A stretch of 64,000 bases of DNA from Sinorhizobium mexicanum (GTDB lineage Bacteria; Pseudomonadota; Alphaproteobacteria; Rhizobiales; Rhizobiaceae). Position 1 is the stretch's first letter; each line of letters begins with the position of its first letter. The translations under genes and the position numbers were made by a program. Location: positions 3,435,501 through 3,499,500 of the forward strand of contig NZ_CP041238.1 of the NCBI RefSeq assembly GCF_013488225.1. The letters run 5' to 3'. Shown piece after piece: positions 8,994-17,491 of this stretch. A model generated the notes under the pieces. The model saw nothing but the letters and a program-made list of their open reading frames with translations. It searched no databases and had not been told where the DNA came from.

Positions 8994-9767
8994 TCAAATC
9001 AGCGCGCGTAGCGCCTGCGTGCGCCTGCGGCCGGAATCGATCAGTAGGGTCACGTCGTTGGCGGCGAGAATGAATCGGTATCCCATCTTGAAATAGACGT
9101 TCAGATCCTCTGGCGTGCGCACGCCGCCGAGACCCGCATATCGGCCACTCCTCTTGCAGGCAGCCGCAACGCGCTCGAACGCCTCGACGGTGCGCCGGTT
9201 CATCACATCGCCTGGAATGCCCAGATCGAGACAAAGATCATTGGCGCCGATCATGATGACGTCGATGCCCTCGACGGCGGCAATCTCCTCGCAGTTTTCG
9301 ACGCCTTCCATGGTTTCGATCATGATGGCGACCAGGAAATTCTTGTCGAGTTCACGCGTGAGTTCGCCAACCGGCAGCGGGCGAAAATCGACATGGACCT
9401 GGACGCTGGAAATCGAGCGGCGGCCGACGGGCGGGTAGCGCAACTGCCTGACCACCTCTCGCGCCTGCGCGGCGTTGTCGACATGCGGCATGATGATGCC
9501 CTGGGCGCCCCCGTCGAGTGCGCGGGTCGCCATCGAATATTGAAACTCCGGCACCCTGACGAGCGACGCGATACCGGAATTCAGCGCCGCGATCGACATT
9601 TCTGACGCGGTTTCGATCGACATAGAATTGTGTTCGAGATCGAGGAAGAGCCAATCGAAACCGGCCGCTTCCATAATCTTTGCCGTCTCCACGCTGCGTG
9701 CCTGCCGAAGGACGATGCCAAGCGATAGTTCGCCATTTTTCAATTTTTCAAGAGCGACGTTGGCCAT
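8994..9767 (-). CDS. HpcH/HpaI family aldolase/citrate lyase-type protein
   Basis: 257-residue class II aldolase of the HpcH/HpaI family, a TIM barrel using a divalent metal to split 4-hydroxy-2-oxo acids into pyruvate (or a near relative) and an aldehyde. Visible landmarks: DWLFLDLEHNSM near 38-49 (conserved His of the family), metal ligand Glu in MIETMEGVEN near 150, and a Gly-Ala-Asn-Asp motif (GANDLCLDLG) near 180. GGGGAT stands 6-9 nt before the ATG. Two paralogs occur at 27196 and 40525. Operon position: after the D-2-hydroxyacid dehydrogenase, before the NHL protein. Confidence 0.88.
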   Translation of the reverse strand: MANVALEKLKNGELSLGIVLRQARSVETAKIMEAAGFDWLFLDLEHNSMSIETASEMSIAALNSGIASLVRVPEFQYSMATRALDGGAQGIIMPHVDNAAQAREVVRQLRYPPVGRRSISSVQVHVDFRPLPVGELTRELDKNFLVAIMIETMEGVENCEEIAAVEGIDVIMIGANDLCLDLGIPGDVMNRRTVEAFERVAAACKRSGRYAGLGGVRTPEDLNVYFKMGYRFILAANDVTLLIDSGRRRTQALRALI

Positions 9768-9800
9768 ACCCGATCCCCTGAATTTTTGACTATTGTCCGG

Positions 9801-9831
9801 GGAAGCCGTTGCAACGCCTCGGCTTCCTTTT
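9801..9831. repeat. Inverted repeat between dehydrogenase and aldolase genes
   Basis: A perfect 8-bp stem (GGAAGCCG/CGGCTTCC) with an 11-nt loop, followed by TTTT only in the plus orientation, opposite to the flanking genes. On the leftward mRNA it would be a plain intercistronic hairpin, not a terminator. Confidence 0.4.
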
Positions 9832-9842
9832 CGAGACGGGCT

Positions 9843-10862
9843 TCAGGACGCCTTGGCGAAGTCCCGCGATCTTGCAGGCCTGACGACGATATCGCTTGCG
9901 GGAATTTCCTCCCCCCGTGCCAAGCGCAGCATGTTGTTGAAGGCATGCAAGGCAACGTTGACGACGTTATCGAGCACGCTGCCGGCCGTATGGGGCGTCA
10001 GCACGACGTTCTCCAGCTTCGTGAGCTTGCTGGTCGGCGGAAGAGGCTCTGGCTCGAAGGCATCGAGACCGGCCGCCAACAGCTGCCCGGATTCGAGCGC
10101 GGCCACCACCGCATCCTCGTCGACGACGTCGCCGCGCGCGGCGTTGACCAGAACGGAACCGCGCTTCATGCGAGCAATCGCGGCGGCATTGATGATCCTG
10201 TGATTGGCCGCACCGCCCGGGCAATGAAGCGTAAGGATGTCGCTCTGCTCCATCAGTTCGTCAAAGCTGACGAAGCGGGCGTTGAACTGCTTCTCGATTT
10301 CGGGCGGAGACCGGAACGGATCGTGATAGATTATCTCGACATCAAAGCCCGCAAGCCGCTTGGCGACATTCTTGCCGATATTGCCGAAACCGAGGATGCC
10401 GACCGTCTTGCCCGAGAGCTTCCGACACTTCGGGCGCAGCTCGGTATAGATCCATTTCCCTTCACGCATCGACCTGTCGGCAAGCGAAAGCTGCCGCAAG
10501 GCTGCGATGATCAGCATTATCGTATGTTCGGCAACCACGACGGCGTTGGAGCCGGCGGTAATTGCAACAGGGACGCCCTCGCGCTCGGCAGCTGCCAGAT
10601 CGATCTTGTCGACGCCGATTCCCCATTTGTGAATTAGCCGCAGCCGCGGCGACTCCCGGATCAGTTTCTCGGTGATCGGCGCCGTGGTCAGAATGAAATC
10701 GCTTTCGCGGATGAGCGGATGGCACTTTTCGCCGGGATCGATCTCGAAGGAGATTTCGAATTCGGCAGGGACGACATCGCGGATGAGCGCCTGCGCTTCC
10801 GGACCGAAGGCACGCCCGACACAGGCGACCTTGAATTTATTGGGTAAGTGGGTTTCCGGCAC
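9843..10862 (-). CDS. D-2-hydroxyacid dehydrogenase family protein
   Basis: 339-residue member of the phosphoglycerate/glycerate dehydrogenase family, which reduces 2-oxoacids to 2-hydroxyacids or the reverse with NAD(P). The dinucleotide motif GILGFGNIG is near residues 160-168; catalytic Arg, Glu and His fall in the usual NAARG (about 245), and HTAG (about 297) blocks. Starts with GTG at 10862 behind a strong AGGAGG 5 nt upstream. Lies between the TTT binding protein and an aldolase gene, so it probably handles a 2-hydroxy- or 2-oxoacid in the same route. A second, dissimilar family member is at 25201-26133. Confidence 0.88.
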   Translation of the reverse strand: MPETHLPNKFKVACVGRAFGPEAQALIRDVVPAEFEISFEIDPGEKCHPLIRESDFILTTAPITEKLIRESPRLRLIHKWGIGVDKIDLAAAEREGVPVAITAGSNAVVVAEHTIMLIIAALRQLSLADRSMREGKWIYTELRPKCRKLSGKTVGILGFGNIGKNVAKRLAGFDVEIIYHDPFRSPPEIEKQFNARFVSFDELMEQSDILTLHCPGGAANHRIINAAAIARMKRGSVLVNAARGDVVDEDAVVAALESGQLLAAGLDAFEPEPLPPTSKLTKLENVVLTPHTAGSVLDNVVNVALHAFNNMLRLARGEEIPASDIVVRPARSRDFAKAS

Positions 10863-10892
10863 GGCTTCCTCCTGAAGATCTGCATTCCGGCA

Positions 10893-10944
10893 CCGTCGCC
10901 AGCGAAAGCCGGTAGCGTGCGCTGCGGTTCGTCGCTGGCGGCGG
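10893..10944. repeat. Long intercistronic hairpin after TTT binding-protein gene
   Basis: A 13-bp stem (10893-10905 with 10932-10944, one G-U pair) in the spacer between the TctC-like gene and the dehydrogenase gene. No U-run follows, so it is more like an mRNA-stabilising element that raises binding-protein expression than a terminator. Confidence 0.5.
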
Positions 10945-11007
10945 ATTGTTACCTGTTGAACTCGAATGGCCGGCAGACCGGCTTAACTCGGTCGGCGAAG
11001 ATGCGAC

Positions 11008-11955
11008 CTACTTGATCCACGGATCGCTTTCCCAGAGACCCTTGAGCATCGCGGATTCCTTTTGGACCCAGTCCTTGGTCTGCGCGGCTGTCATGGGGTT
11101 GAGAAGAAGCGATCGTTCCTTGGCAACTTTCTGGAATTCCGGATCCTTCGAGACTGCTTCAAAACATCCGGAAAGCTTGGCGACGACATCCGGAGGCGTA
11201 GCAACCGGAGCACCGATCACATGGTTGGAGCCACCAACGATATCGAAACCCTGTTCCTTGAAGGAGGGAACATCGGGGAGTTCGGCCACGCGTTCGTCTG
11301 AAGCGATCGCGAGCGTCTTCAATTCGTTCTGAAATTGAGCAACCTCTGTGAGAGAATTGCCGGATACGTCCACGTGACCGCCGATCACGGCATTGCGCGA
11401 GGTTGCCGCGTCTGCCATCGGAATGAAATTGAACTTGACGCCGGCAGCCTTCATGAAGCTCAGCATCTTGATGTGGTCATCTGCGCCATAGTTGCTGATT
11501 GCCATGTTGATCGGGCCGGTTTTGGCGGCTTCGACCAGCTGGGCGAGTGTGTCATATTTACCGCCACGCTTGGCGTTGATCGAGACTTTCGAGCCATAGA
11601 GGTTGCCGAGGAAGGCGAAGCTCCCCAGTTCGTAAGCCGGCTTCTCCTTGGTGATGGCCCCAACCGGAAAGTTCGGCACGTTGAGCGCGCCGATCGTATA
11701 GCCATCGGGCTTCGCATTGGCGAGTTCCGCAAAACCCAGTTCACCGCCGGCGCCCGGCTTATTGACGAAAACCACTGTCTGGCCAATGCATTTTTCGAAG
11801 AAGGGTCCCCAGGTGCGGGCGCCGACATCGGAGGTGCCCCCCGGTCCATAGGGAATGATGAAGGTAATCGGCTGATCGGGGTATTCCGCAAAGGCTGGTG
11901 CGGCCATGCCGGCGACCGCAAAGCCGGCGAGCAGTATCTTTGTCAGCATGCGCAT
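11008..11955 (-). CDS. TTT transporter solute-binding protein (TctC/Bug family)
   Basis: 315-residue periplasmic binding protein. A Sec signal peptide covers residues 1-23, cut at AFA-EYP. The mature part has the Bug-family start EYPDQPITFIIPYGPGGTSDVG, the GADDH block near 170 and RNAVIGGHV near 195. Two cysteines (EKCIG, SGCFE) and the C-terminal SDPWIK are shared with the four paralogs at 30144, 31182, 39451 and 41468. It should capture a carboxylate and hand it to a TctA/TctB permease; the only pair seen here is at 20601-22598. GGGAGG precedes the ATG. Second gene of the operon led by the VOC gene. Confidence 0.9.
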   Translation of the reverse strand: MRMLTKILLAGFAVAGMAAPAFAEYPDQPITFIIPYGPGGTSDVGARTWGPFFEKCIGQTVVFVNKPGAGGELGFAELANAKPDGYTIGALNVPNFPVGAITKEKPAYELGSFAFLGNLYGSKVSINAKRGGKYDTLAQLVEAAKTGPINMAISNYGADDHIKMLSFMKAAGVKFNFIPMADAATSRNAVIGGHVDVSGNSLTEVAQFQNELKTLAIASDERVAELPDVPSFKEQGFDIVGGSNHVIGAPVATPPDVVAKLSGCFEAVSKDPEFQKVAKERSLLLNPMTAAQTKDWVQKESAMLKGLWESDPWIK

Positions 11956-12014
11956 TCTAATCCTCCCTTTGTAAGCTTACGCGCCACGGAAAACCGTGAG
12001 CGTTGCGTTTCCCA

Positions 12015-12404
12015 TTATTTCGGTTGCATGAGTTCGATCCGGATGCCGTCGGGCGTCTCGACGAAGGCCACCATCGCGCTGCCCACCCCCGGCCGCGGTC
12101 CTTCGATCAGCCGCGCACCCATCGCCTGAAGACGCTCGACGTGCGCGACGACGTCGGCCGTATCGATACCGATATGCTCGATACCGAGATGAACCCCGGT
12201 CGCTCCGTCGTGGAGCACCTCTCCGTCTCTCTCCCCGGAGAAGAACACGCGCATCCCGCCGTCCTCGGTAAGGCAGCGAACGAACCGGTCTCCGGTGCTG
12301 CGCTGTTCATCGGTCAGGACCTGAAAATTGAAAGCCTGCACGAACCAGTCGGCGGATGCCTTCGGATCGCGTGATTTCAGATGAAGATGATTGATCCTGA
12401 ACAT
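12015..12404 (-). CDS. VOC (glyoxalase/dioxygenase) superfamily protein
   Basis: 129-residue single-unit vicinal-oxygen-chelate protein. The fold's paired beta-alpha-beta-beta-beta modules can be followed: INHLHLKSRDP (metal His near 6-8), VHLGIEHIGI in the middle and GIRIELMQ at the end (metal Glu). Family members are glyoxalases, epimerases or dioxygenases acting on metal-chelated substrates, and the specific reaction is not evident. The start at 12404 has AGGGAG upstream. It is the first gene of a six-gene leftward operon (VOC, TctC, dehydrogenase, aldolase, NHL, cupin), with the phased operator 22 bp upstream. Confidence 0.82.
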   Translation of the reverse strand: MFRINHLHLKSRDPKASADWFVQAFNFQVLTDEQRSTGDRFVRCLTEDGGMRVFFSGERDGEVLHDGATGVHLGIEHIGIDTADVVAHVERLQAMGARLIEGPRPGVGSAMVAFVETPDGIRIELMQPK

Positions 12405-12425
12405 CCTCGCTCCCTACCGCCACAT

Positions 12426-12461
12426 GCATGCTGTTGTATACAAACAAATACTTGCATATTC
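12426..12461. promoter_or_regulatory. Putative GntR/FCD operator, site 2
   Basis: Four hexamers at exact 10-bp steps: GCATGC (12426), GTATAC (12436), AAATAC (12446), ATATTC (12456). The central TTGTATACAA is the best match. It lies directly upstream of the VOC-led operon. Confidence 0.6.
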
Positions 12462-12506
12462 AAGCCGGAAGTTTCAAGGAAATATCGGGCTGCATAGTAA
12501 TCTTGG

Positions 12507-14003
12507 TCAGATTCGCCGGAGCGGCATCGTCCAGTTCAATACCGCTGCCACGGCCGCCATCCCGGCAATGGCCAGAAAGGCGGCGCGGAACGACTGAGCG
12601 AATTCGGCCTGTATGGCCTTCGCCCTCTCCGCCGGGAGATCGTGGAGCGCGGCCATGCCATCCTGCAGCACGTGACCGAACAACCGGCCGGCTTCCGGGT
12701 CCGTGCCGGAGAGCATCGAGAAGAGCACGGCAGCCGTGAATGCCGTGCCGAGCGCCGCTCCCATCGAGCGCGAATACTGCACTGAGGCCGCGCCCGCGCC
12801 GATCTTCGCCTGGCCTGCGGCGCTCTGCACCGTGACCTGCACGACGCTCATGACCGTTCCCATGAACAGGGCCATCAGCCCGAGCGAGGTCGACAGCTGG
12901 AGGGGGCCGAAATCCGAGACGAAGAAGGCTATCAGCACAAGTCCGGTCGTTGCGAATACAAGCCCCCATGACGGCAGGATCGCGGTCCTTCCCGTCCGGC
13001 TGACGATCTGCCCGGTGATCAAGGAGCCGATGCCGATACCCACAGTCATCGGAGCGATGAGAAGGCCAATTTCGGCGGCGGAGGCTCCATGCACCACGCG
13101 CAGCTGGATCGGCACGAAGGTGAGCAGCGAAACCAGAATGCCGCCATGACAGGCTGCCACGGCATTGGCGCGCCAGATTGCGGGGTGCCGGAAAAGATCG
13201 ACGGGCAGAAGCGGCGCGGCCACGCGATGCTCGACGGCGACGAGCAGAGAGATCGAAACCATCGCGACGGCAAGCAGCGCCAGGATCGCCGGTATTTCGC
13301 TGGGCTCGAAGCTCTGGACACGATCGAGAAGGAGCAGCATGGAGACAACGAAACAGGCAAACAGGAGCAGACCGTAGTAGTCGAATTTCATCGCGCGGTT
13401 GTTTGCGGAGCGCTTCGGCAGCCGACTGATGAGCCAGAACGCCAAAAGCGAGACTGGCACGGAAAACAGGAAGACGGATCGCCATCCGAAATTTTCCGTC
13501 AAAATTCCGCCGAGGACAGGCCCGAGCGCATTGGACGTGACGCCGACCGAAGCAAGATAGCCCTGATATCTCGCCCTTTCGCGCGGTTCGACGGTTTCTC
13601 CGATCAGGGCCTGCGAAAGCGCCATCAGTCCTCCGCCGCCAAGTCCCTGAAGAACGCGTCCAGCCACCAGCATCGCCAGATTCTGGGAGAGCAGGCAGAT
13701 GATCGAGGAAGACATGAAGATAGTTAGCGCGCACAGGAGTAGTATCCTGCGACCGAAGAGATCTCCGAGCCGACCGTAGACGGGCGCTGCGATGGTCGCG
13801 GCGATCAAATAGCCGATCACGACCAGCGAGACCTGCTCGACGGACCCGATTGAGCCGGCGATTGCGGGCAAGGCCGCTGCCACGATCGATTGGTCGGACA
13901 GCGCCAGAAACATCGGAAGCGCAACTTTGGGAAAGACGTAGAGGAAACTCCTTGGCGACGCCTGTCTGCCATCTACGCCTTCGGAAGAATGGTCAGGGCT
14001 CAC
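12507..14003 (-). CDS. MFS transporter, DHA2 (14-TM) drug/metabolite efflux family
   Basis: 498-residue major facilitator protein with the roughly 14 hydrophobic segments of the DHA2 family. The MFS signature GRLGDLFGRRILL lies near residues 77-90 between helices 2 and 3, and motif C-like GPVLGGILTENFGWRSVF near 160. It probably exports a toxic substrate, intermediate or aromatic compound by proton antiport. Starts with GTG at 14003 with no strong ribosome-binding site. It lies downstream of the GntR regulator gene in the same direction, with its own phased site at 14058-14083, so it is likely under that regulator. Confidence 0.87.
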   Translation of the reverse strand: MSPDHSSEGVDGRQASPRSFLYVFPKVALPMFLALSDQSIVAAALPAIAGSIGSVEQVSLVVIGYLIAATIAAPVYGRLGDLFGRRILLLCALTIFMSSSIICLLSQNLAMLVAGRVLQGLGGGGLMALSQALIGETVEPRERARYQGYLASVGVTSNALGPVLGGILTENFGWRSVFLFSVPVSLLAFWLISRLPKRSANNRAMKFDYYGLLLFACFVVSMLLLLDRVQSFEPSEIPAILALLAVAMVSISLLVAVEHRVAAPLLPVDLFRHPAIWRANAVAACHGGILVSLLTFVPIQLRVVHGASAAEIGLLIAPMTVGIGIGSLITGQIVSRTGRTAILPSWGLVFATTGLVLIAFFVSDFGPLQLSTSLGLMALFMGTVMSVVQVTVQSAAGQAKIGAGAASVQYSRSMGAALGTAFTAAVLFSMLSGTDPEAGRLFGHVLQDGMAALHDLPAERAKAIQAEFAQSFRAAFLAIAGMAAVAAVLNWTMPLRRI

Positions 14004-14057
14004 GTTAGGCCATTTGGATTAGCAACTTGACTGATGCAGCAGCCAAAGGCAGCTGAC

Positions 14058-14083
14058 GTATCCCAATGTATAACGCTGTATAC
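14058..14083. promoter_or_regulatory. Putative GntR/FCD operator, site 3
   Basis: GTATCC (14058), GTATAA (14068) and GTATAC (14078) at 10-bp steps, in the spacer between the GntR gene stop and the MFS gene start, about 55 bp upstream of the latter. Confidence 0.55.
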
Positions 14084-14156
14084 GAACGTGCGCAAGCATC
14101 ATCGCGTGTCCGGCATCGCACGTGCCGTGTCGCTAACGGCGCTGAATCTAGAATGG

Positions 14157-14852
14157 CTAACGGTTCATCAGCATCCTCAGACGCGAACGCTGGGCTTCCC
14201 GGATGTGCAGGCGGCTCGCTGCCTCGGCCCCTTCGCTATCGCGGCTCTCGATCGCCGAAACGATTGCCTTGTGCTCCCGAGAGGCAGAGCCATGGCGCTC
14301 CGGCAACGAGAAAGTGGTGTTCTGAAGCAGCGACAGCGCATCTTCGAGATTGTTTAATGCTTCATGCATGTAGCGGTTGCGGGCCGCTTCGTAGATTGTG
14401 CGATGCAGGGCATGGTTGATGCGAGCAAGCTCGGCGGCGTCCCCTTCGGCGGTATCGAATTCGTTGAGCAACTCGCGCATCATGGCGATCTCCGCAGGCA
14501 GCGCATGCTGAGCCGCAAAGCGCGCTGCCGCGCCTTCCAGCACCTCGCGCATCGCGTAGAGCTCCATCACCTGCTGGGTGTTGAGCTCTACGACGACGAT
14601 GCCTCGACCGGGAGCCACCTCCACGAGACGGCGTGCCTGAAGCTGTTGGAGCGCTTCGCGAACAGGCGTACGGCTGACGCCGAGCGATTGGGCAACATCC
14701 TCTTCGCGAATGCGATCTCCCGGGCGGATTCGGCCGGCACGAATGCCCTCAAGCAGAGCCTTGTAGACGAGTTCGCCTCTGGGACCGCCGCGCGAAGACA
14801 GCATGGAACCGGGTATCTCCTTGTCTGCCAGGTTATCCGGGTCCGTCGCCAT
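14157..14852 (-). CDS. GntR family transcriptional regulator, FCD (FadR-type) subfamily
   Basis: 231-residue regulator. The N-terminal winged helix spans residues about 25-90, with the recognition-helix block EEDVAQSLGVSRTPVREAL. The C-terminal all-helical FCD ligand domain spans about 100-225; its metal/ligand residues are suggested by the conserved acidic position in MREVLEG and the histidines in NHALHRTIYEAA, EHKAIVSAIESRD and LHIREA. FCD regulators bind organic acids and usually repress catabolic genes until the inducer is present. It is the only GntR gene in the window, and phased GTATAC sites flank it (14908 upstream, 14058 downstream), which fits autoregulation plus control of the cluster. 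The ATG at 14852 has only a weak ribosome-binding site; Met17 is an alternative. Confidence 0.92.
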   Translation of the reverse strand: MATDPDNLADKEIPGSMLSSRGGPRGELVYKALLEGIRAGRIRPGDRIREEDVAQSLGVSRTPVREALQQLQARRLVEVAPGRGIVVVELNTQQVMELYAMREVLEGAAARFAAQHALPAEIAMMRELLNEFDTAEGDAAELARINHALHRTIYEAARNRYMHEALNNLEDALSLLQNTTFSLPERHGSASREHKAIVSAIESRDSEGAEAASRLHIREAQRSRLRMLMNR

Positions 14853-14907
14853 TCAGTCTTTGCCTCGCTGTCTTGAATCATGTCCCGAAAAAGTACCGCA
14901 CCTTTTC

Positions 14908-14923
14908 GTAGACTACTGTATAC
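14908..14923. promoter_or_regulatory. Putative GntR/FCD operator, site 4 (autoregulatory)
   Basis: GTAGAC (14908) and GTATAC (14918), 10 bp apart, about 55 bp upstream of the GntR regulator start. Only two good hexamers are visible. Confidence 0.5.
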
Positions 14924-14989
14924 GATGTGGCGTCATAAGCCCATCATGTCAACAGGCGCAAGGCAGGCGCTTAGCTGTCCCAAGCTTTT

Positions 14990-16663
14990 TCATTTGCGCG
15001 GATTTGCTGCCACCATGACCTCGATGTCGATTTTCAACTCCAGCAACGCCGGTGTTCCGGAGGCTTGGGCACGTGCGAAGGCCGCTGGAAAATCCTCAGT
15101 GGTTGCAACGGTTTCGCCATAGGCGCCGTAGGCCTTGGCAAGGGCAACAAAGTCGGGATTGTTGAGACCCGTCGCAAACACGCGACCGGGATAGTCCCGT
15201 TCCTGATGCATGCGTATCGATCCATAACTGCTATTGTTGACCAGGACGATGACGACTGGGACGTTGTACCTTATGGCCGTCGCCAGTTCCTGAGATGCCA
15301 TCAGGAAGCAGCCATCTCCGGCAAAGCATACGACCGTGCGCTCTGGATGCAGGATCTTTGCAGCGACGGCGGCCGGGAAGCCATATCCCATCGCCCCGCT
15401 CGTCGGCGCCAACTGCGTCCTGAACCGGCGGTAGACGTAATAGCGGTGGACATATCCGGTATAAGTTCCTGCGCCGTTCGCGATGATGGCATCGTCAGGC
15501 AAGGTGTCGCGAAGATACTTCACCACATAGCCGACATCGAGGGGCAGGCCATTGTCCTTCGGCACGATCTTCTTCTGGTACGCAGCCCGACCTGTCTGGA
15601 TCCATTCCTCACGTGTCTTATCGCCCGCCGGAATGCCGGATAGCGCCGCTGCAAAGTCGCGAACGGTGGCTGCGATCAGCAGCTCGCCTTCATAGACGCG
15701 CCCAAGTTCCTCCGGATCGGGATGGACATGGATAAGCTTCTGTATGGGTCTCGGAATGTTGATCAGCGAATAGCCCTTGGTGCTGGCCTCGCCGAGCCTC
15801 TCGCCGACGACGATGAGCAGATCTGCCTTGCGAACCATATCGGCCAGTGCCGCGTCGATGCCGAGGCCGAGATCGCCGACATAGTTCGGATGCGAATTGT
15901 CGAACAGGTCTTGGCAGCGGAAGCCGACGGCAACCGGCAGATGGTGCTTCTCGGCAAAGTCTCGAACCTGGTCGATCGCGGTAGCATTCCAACCGCCACC
16001 ACCAACGACGACGATCGGCCGCTCCGCCTCAGCAACCATACTGCCGAGCTCTGTCAGCGAGGCAGCGCCCGGTGCCGCGACTGCACGTTTGAACGGCGAC
16101 GGAACAGGGCTGGTGCAGGGTTCTTTCAGGACATCCTCGGGAATGGCAACGACCACAGGCCCCGGTCTGCCGTTGACCGCGACGTGGAACGCGCGGCTGA
16201 CGAGCTCCGGGATCCGTGCCGCATCATCGATCTGCACGACCCATTTGGCGAATTTGCCGTACATCTGGCCGTAATCGACTTCCTGGAACGCTTCGCGCTC
16301 GAGATGGCCGCGCGCCGCCTGCCCCACGAATACGATGAGCGGGGTTGAATCTTGCTGGGCGGTGTGGATGCCGATGGCCGCGTGAGAGGATCCTGGACCG
16401 CGCGTGACGAAGACGACGCCAGGACGCCCGGTCAGCTTTCCGGTGGCCTCGGCCATATTGGTCGCGCTCGCCTCATGCCGGCAGACGATCATGCGGAACT
16501 TGTCCTGGACCTCACGCATGGCGTCGAGCGCGGCGAGAAAGCTTTCTCCGGGAACGCAGAATGCAAGGTCGGCGCCTTCGGCGATCAGCGTATCGATCAG
16601 CACTTGACCGCCAGTCCGCGCTGCCGTCGCGGAAACAACATTGTGGGGATGAGCCAGATTCAT
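14990..16663 (-). CDS. Thiamine-diphosphate enzyme, acetolactate-synthase-like
   Basis: 557-residue full-length ThDP enzyme: Pyr domain with the catalytic Glu in CRHEASATNMAEA (about residue 55), central FAD/NAD-like domain, and PP domain with the GDG-x24-NN cofactor motif near 444. It resembles acetolactate synthase and benzoylformate-decarboxylase relatives rather than sulfoacetaldehyde acetyltransferase. A 2-oxoacid decarboxylase or carboligase role is the safe statement. The ATG at 16663 follows the RraA gene's TAG stop after a single base, so translation is coupled; a longer open frame runs back to 16804 inside that gene. Third gene of the TcuA-RraA-ThDP operon. Confidence 0.87.
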   Translation of the reverse strand: MNLAHPHNVVSATAARTGGQVLIDTLIAEGADLAFCVPGESFLAALDAMREVQDKFRMIVCRHEASATNMAEATGKLTGRPGVVFVTRGPGSSHAAIGIHTAQQDSTPLIVFVGQAARGHLEREAFQEVDYGQMYGKFAKWVVQIDDAARIPELVSRAFHVAVNGRPGPVVVAIPEDVLKEPCTSPVPSPFKRAVAAPGAASLTELGSMVAEAERPIVVVGGGGWNATAIDQVRDFAEKHHLPVAVGFRCQDLFDNSHPNYVGDLGLGIDAALADMVRKADLLIVVGERLGEASTKGYSLINIPRPIQKLIHVHPDPEELGRVYEGELLIAATVRDFAAALSGIPAGDKTREEWIQTGRAAYQKKIVPKDNGLPLDVGYVVKYLRDTLPDDAIIANGAGTYTGYVHRYYVYRRFRTQLAPTSGAMGYGFPAAVAAKILHPERTVVCFAGDGCFLMASQELATAIRYNVPVVIVLVNNSSYGSIRMHQERDYPGRVFATGLNNPDFVALAKAYGAYGETVATTEDFPAAFARAQASGTPALLELKIDIEVMVAANPRK

Positions 16664-16664
16664 T

Positions 16665-17423
16665 CTATTTATCCTGTTTCGGCATGGTGAAGGAGCCCGC
16701 CCTGTTGGCGAGATCGGGGACTGGCATCCCGGCAGCGATATCCTCCTGGCGCCGCGCTTCGGCACCGGCGATCTCGCGGGCGCGCCGCAGCACGTCGGCC
16801 GCAATCTCCTGCGGCACGAAGCAGATTCCGGTCTCGTCGGCGATGACGATATCGCCCGGGGTCACCTGCACGCCGGCAATCTCCACCGGATGATTGATCT
16901 GAACTGTCTGGATCCGCCATTTGCCGGTGAGCGGCGTAACGTCCCGGCTCCACATAGGATAGCCGATTGACCGACATTCGCCGACATCGCGCACTCCACC
17001 GTCGACAATGGCACCGATTTCGCCCTGCCGCTTGCCAATGGCAGCGGAAATGCCCCCGATGTTCGAGACACCGTGAACTCCTTGAATGACGAGAACATCG
17101 CCGGGTTCGGCGAGATTATGCGCCTCGATTTCCGCCAGTCGGGAAATTTTGGCAGACGCTCCCTTGTACGGACTCGTCTCCTGGACAACGTTGCGCAGCG
17201 TGAGCGCCCGCCCGACGAGAGCCGCGCCCTGATAGATGGGTCGCAGCACGGATGCCCCGATCGCCTTTGCGTAGCCCATCTCATCGAGTACATCGGAAAC
17301 CAGGCTCGAAAGATCCGCGCCAAGGGCCCGAAATTCTTCGATGGTCTCCGGAGAAATTGCCGGCAGATCAAGACGCCCGATTCCCGAGCGATGGATCTTG
17401 CCAGTCAGTTGGCGTTCGGACAT
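16665..17423 (-). CDS. RraA-family aldolase/decarboxylase-like protein
   Basis: 252-residue RraA fold. Despite the historical name (RNase E regulator), most members with this length and the blocks GDVLVIQG, GAIVDGGVRD and PGDIVIADETG act as metal-dependent 4-hydroxy-4-methyl-2-oxoglutarate aldolases or oxaloacetate decarboxylases, releasing pyruvate. The GxxxDGxxRD motif near 130 is the pyruvate/metal site in those enzymes. ATG at 17423 was chosen for the GGGAGGAGG just upstream; an in-frame extension to 17450 is less likely. Between TcuA and the ThDP enzyme, which suggests oxidise, cleave, decarboxylate as a possible order. Confidence 0.87.
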   Translation of the reverse strand: MSERQLTGKIHRSGIGRLDLPAISPETIEEFRALGADLSSLVSDVLDEMGYAKAIGASVLRPIYQGAALVGRALTLRNVVQETSPYKGASAKISRLAEIEAHNLAEPGDVLVIQGVHGVSNIGGISAAIGKRQGEIGAIVDGGVRDVGECRSIGYPMWSRDVTPLTGKWRIQTVQINHPVEIAGVQVTPGDIVIADETGICFVPQEIAADVLRRAREIAGAEARRQEDIAAGMPVPDLANRAGSFTMPKQDK

Positions 17424-17491
17424 ACAGGCCTCCTCCCATTGTCCATTCACGATGGCCTGCCGAAGGATACTCGCGGCAGGTGGGATCCTTG

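Noticed and set aside
14990..16663. Sulfoacetaldehyde acetyltransferase (Xsc) as the full-length ThDP enzyme
   Set aside because: The N-terminal and active-site sequences follow the acetolactate-synthase-like group, not the Xsc pattern.
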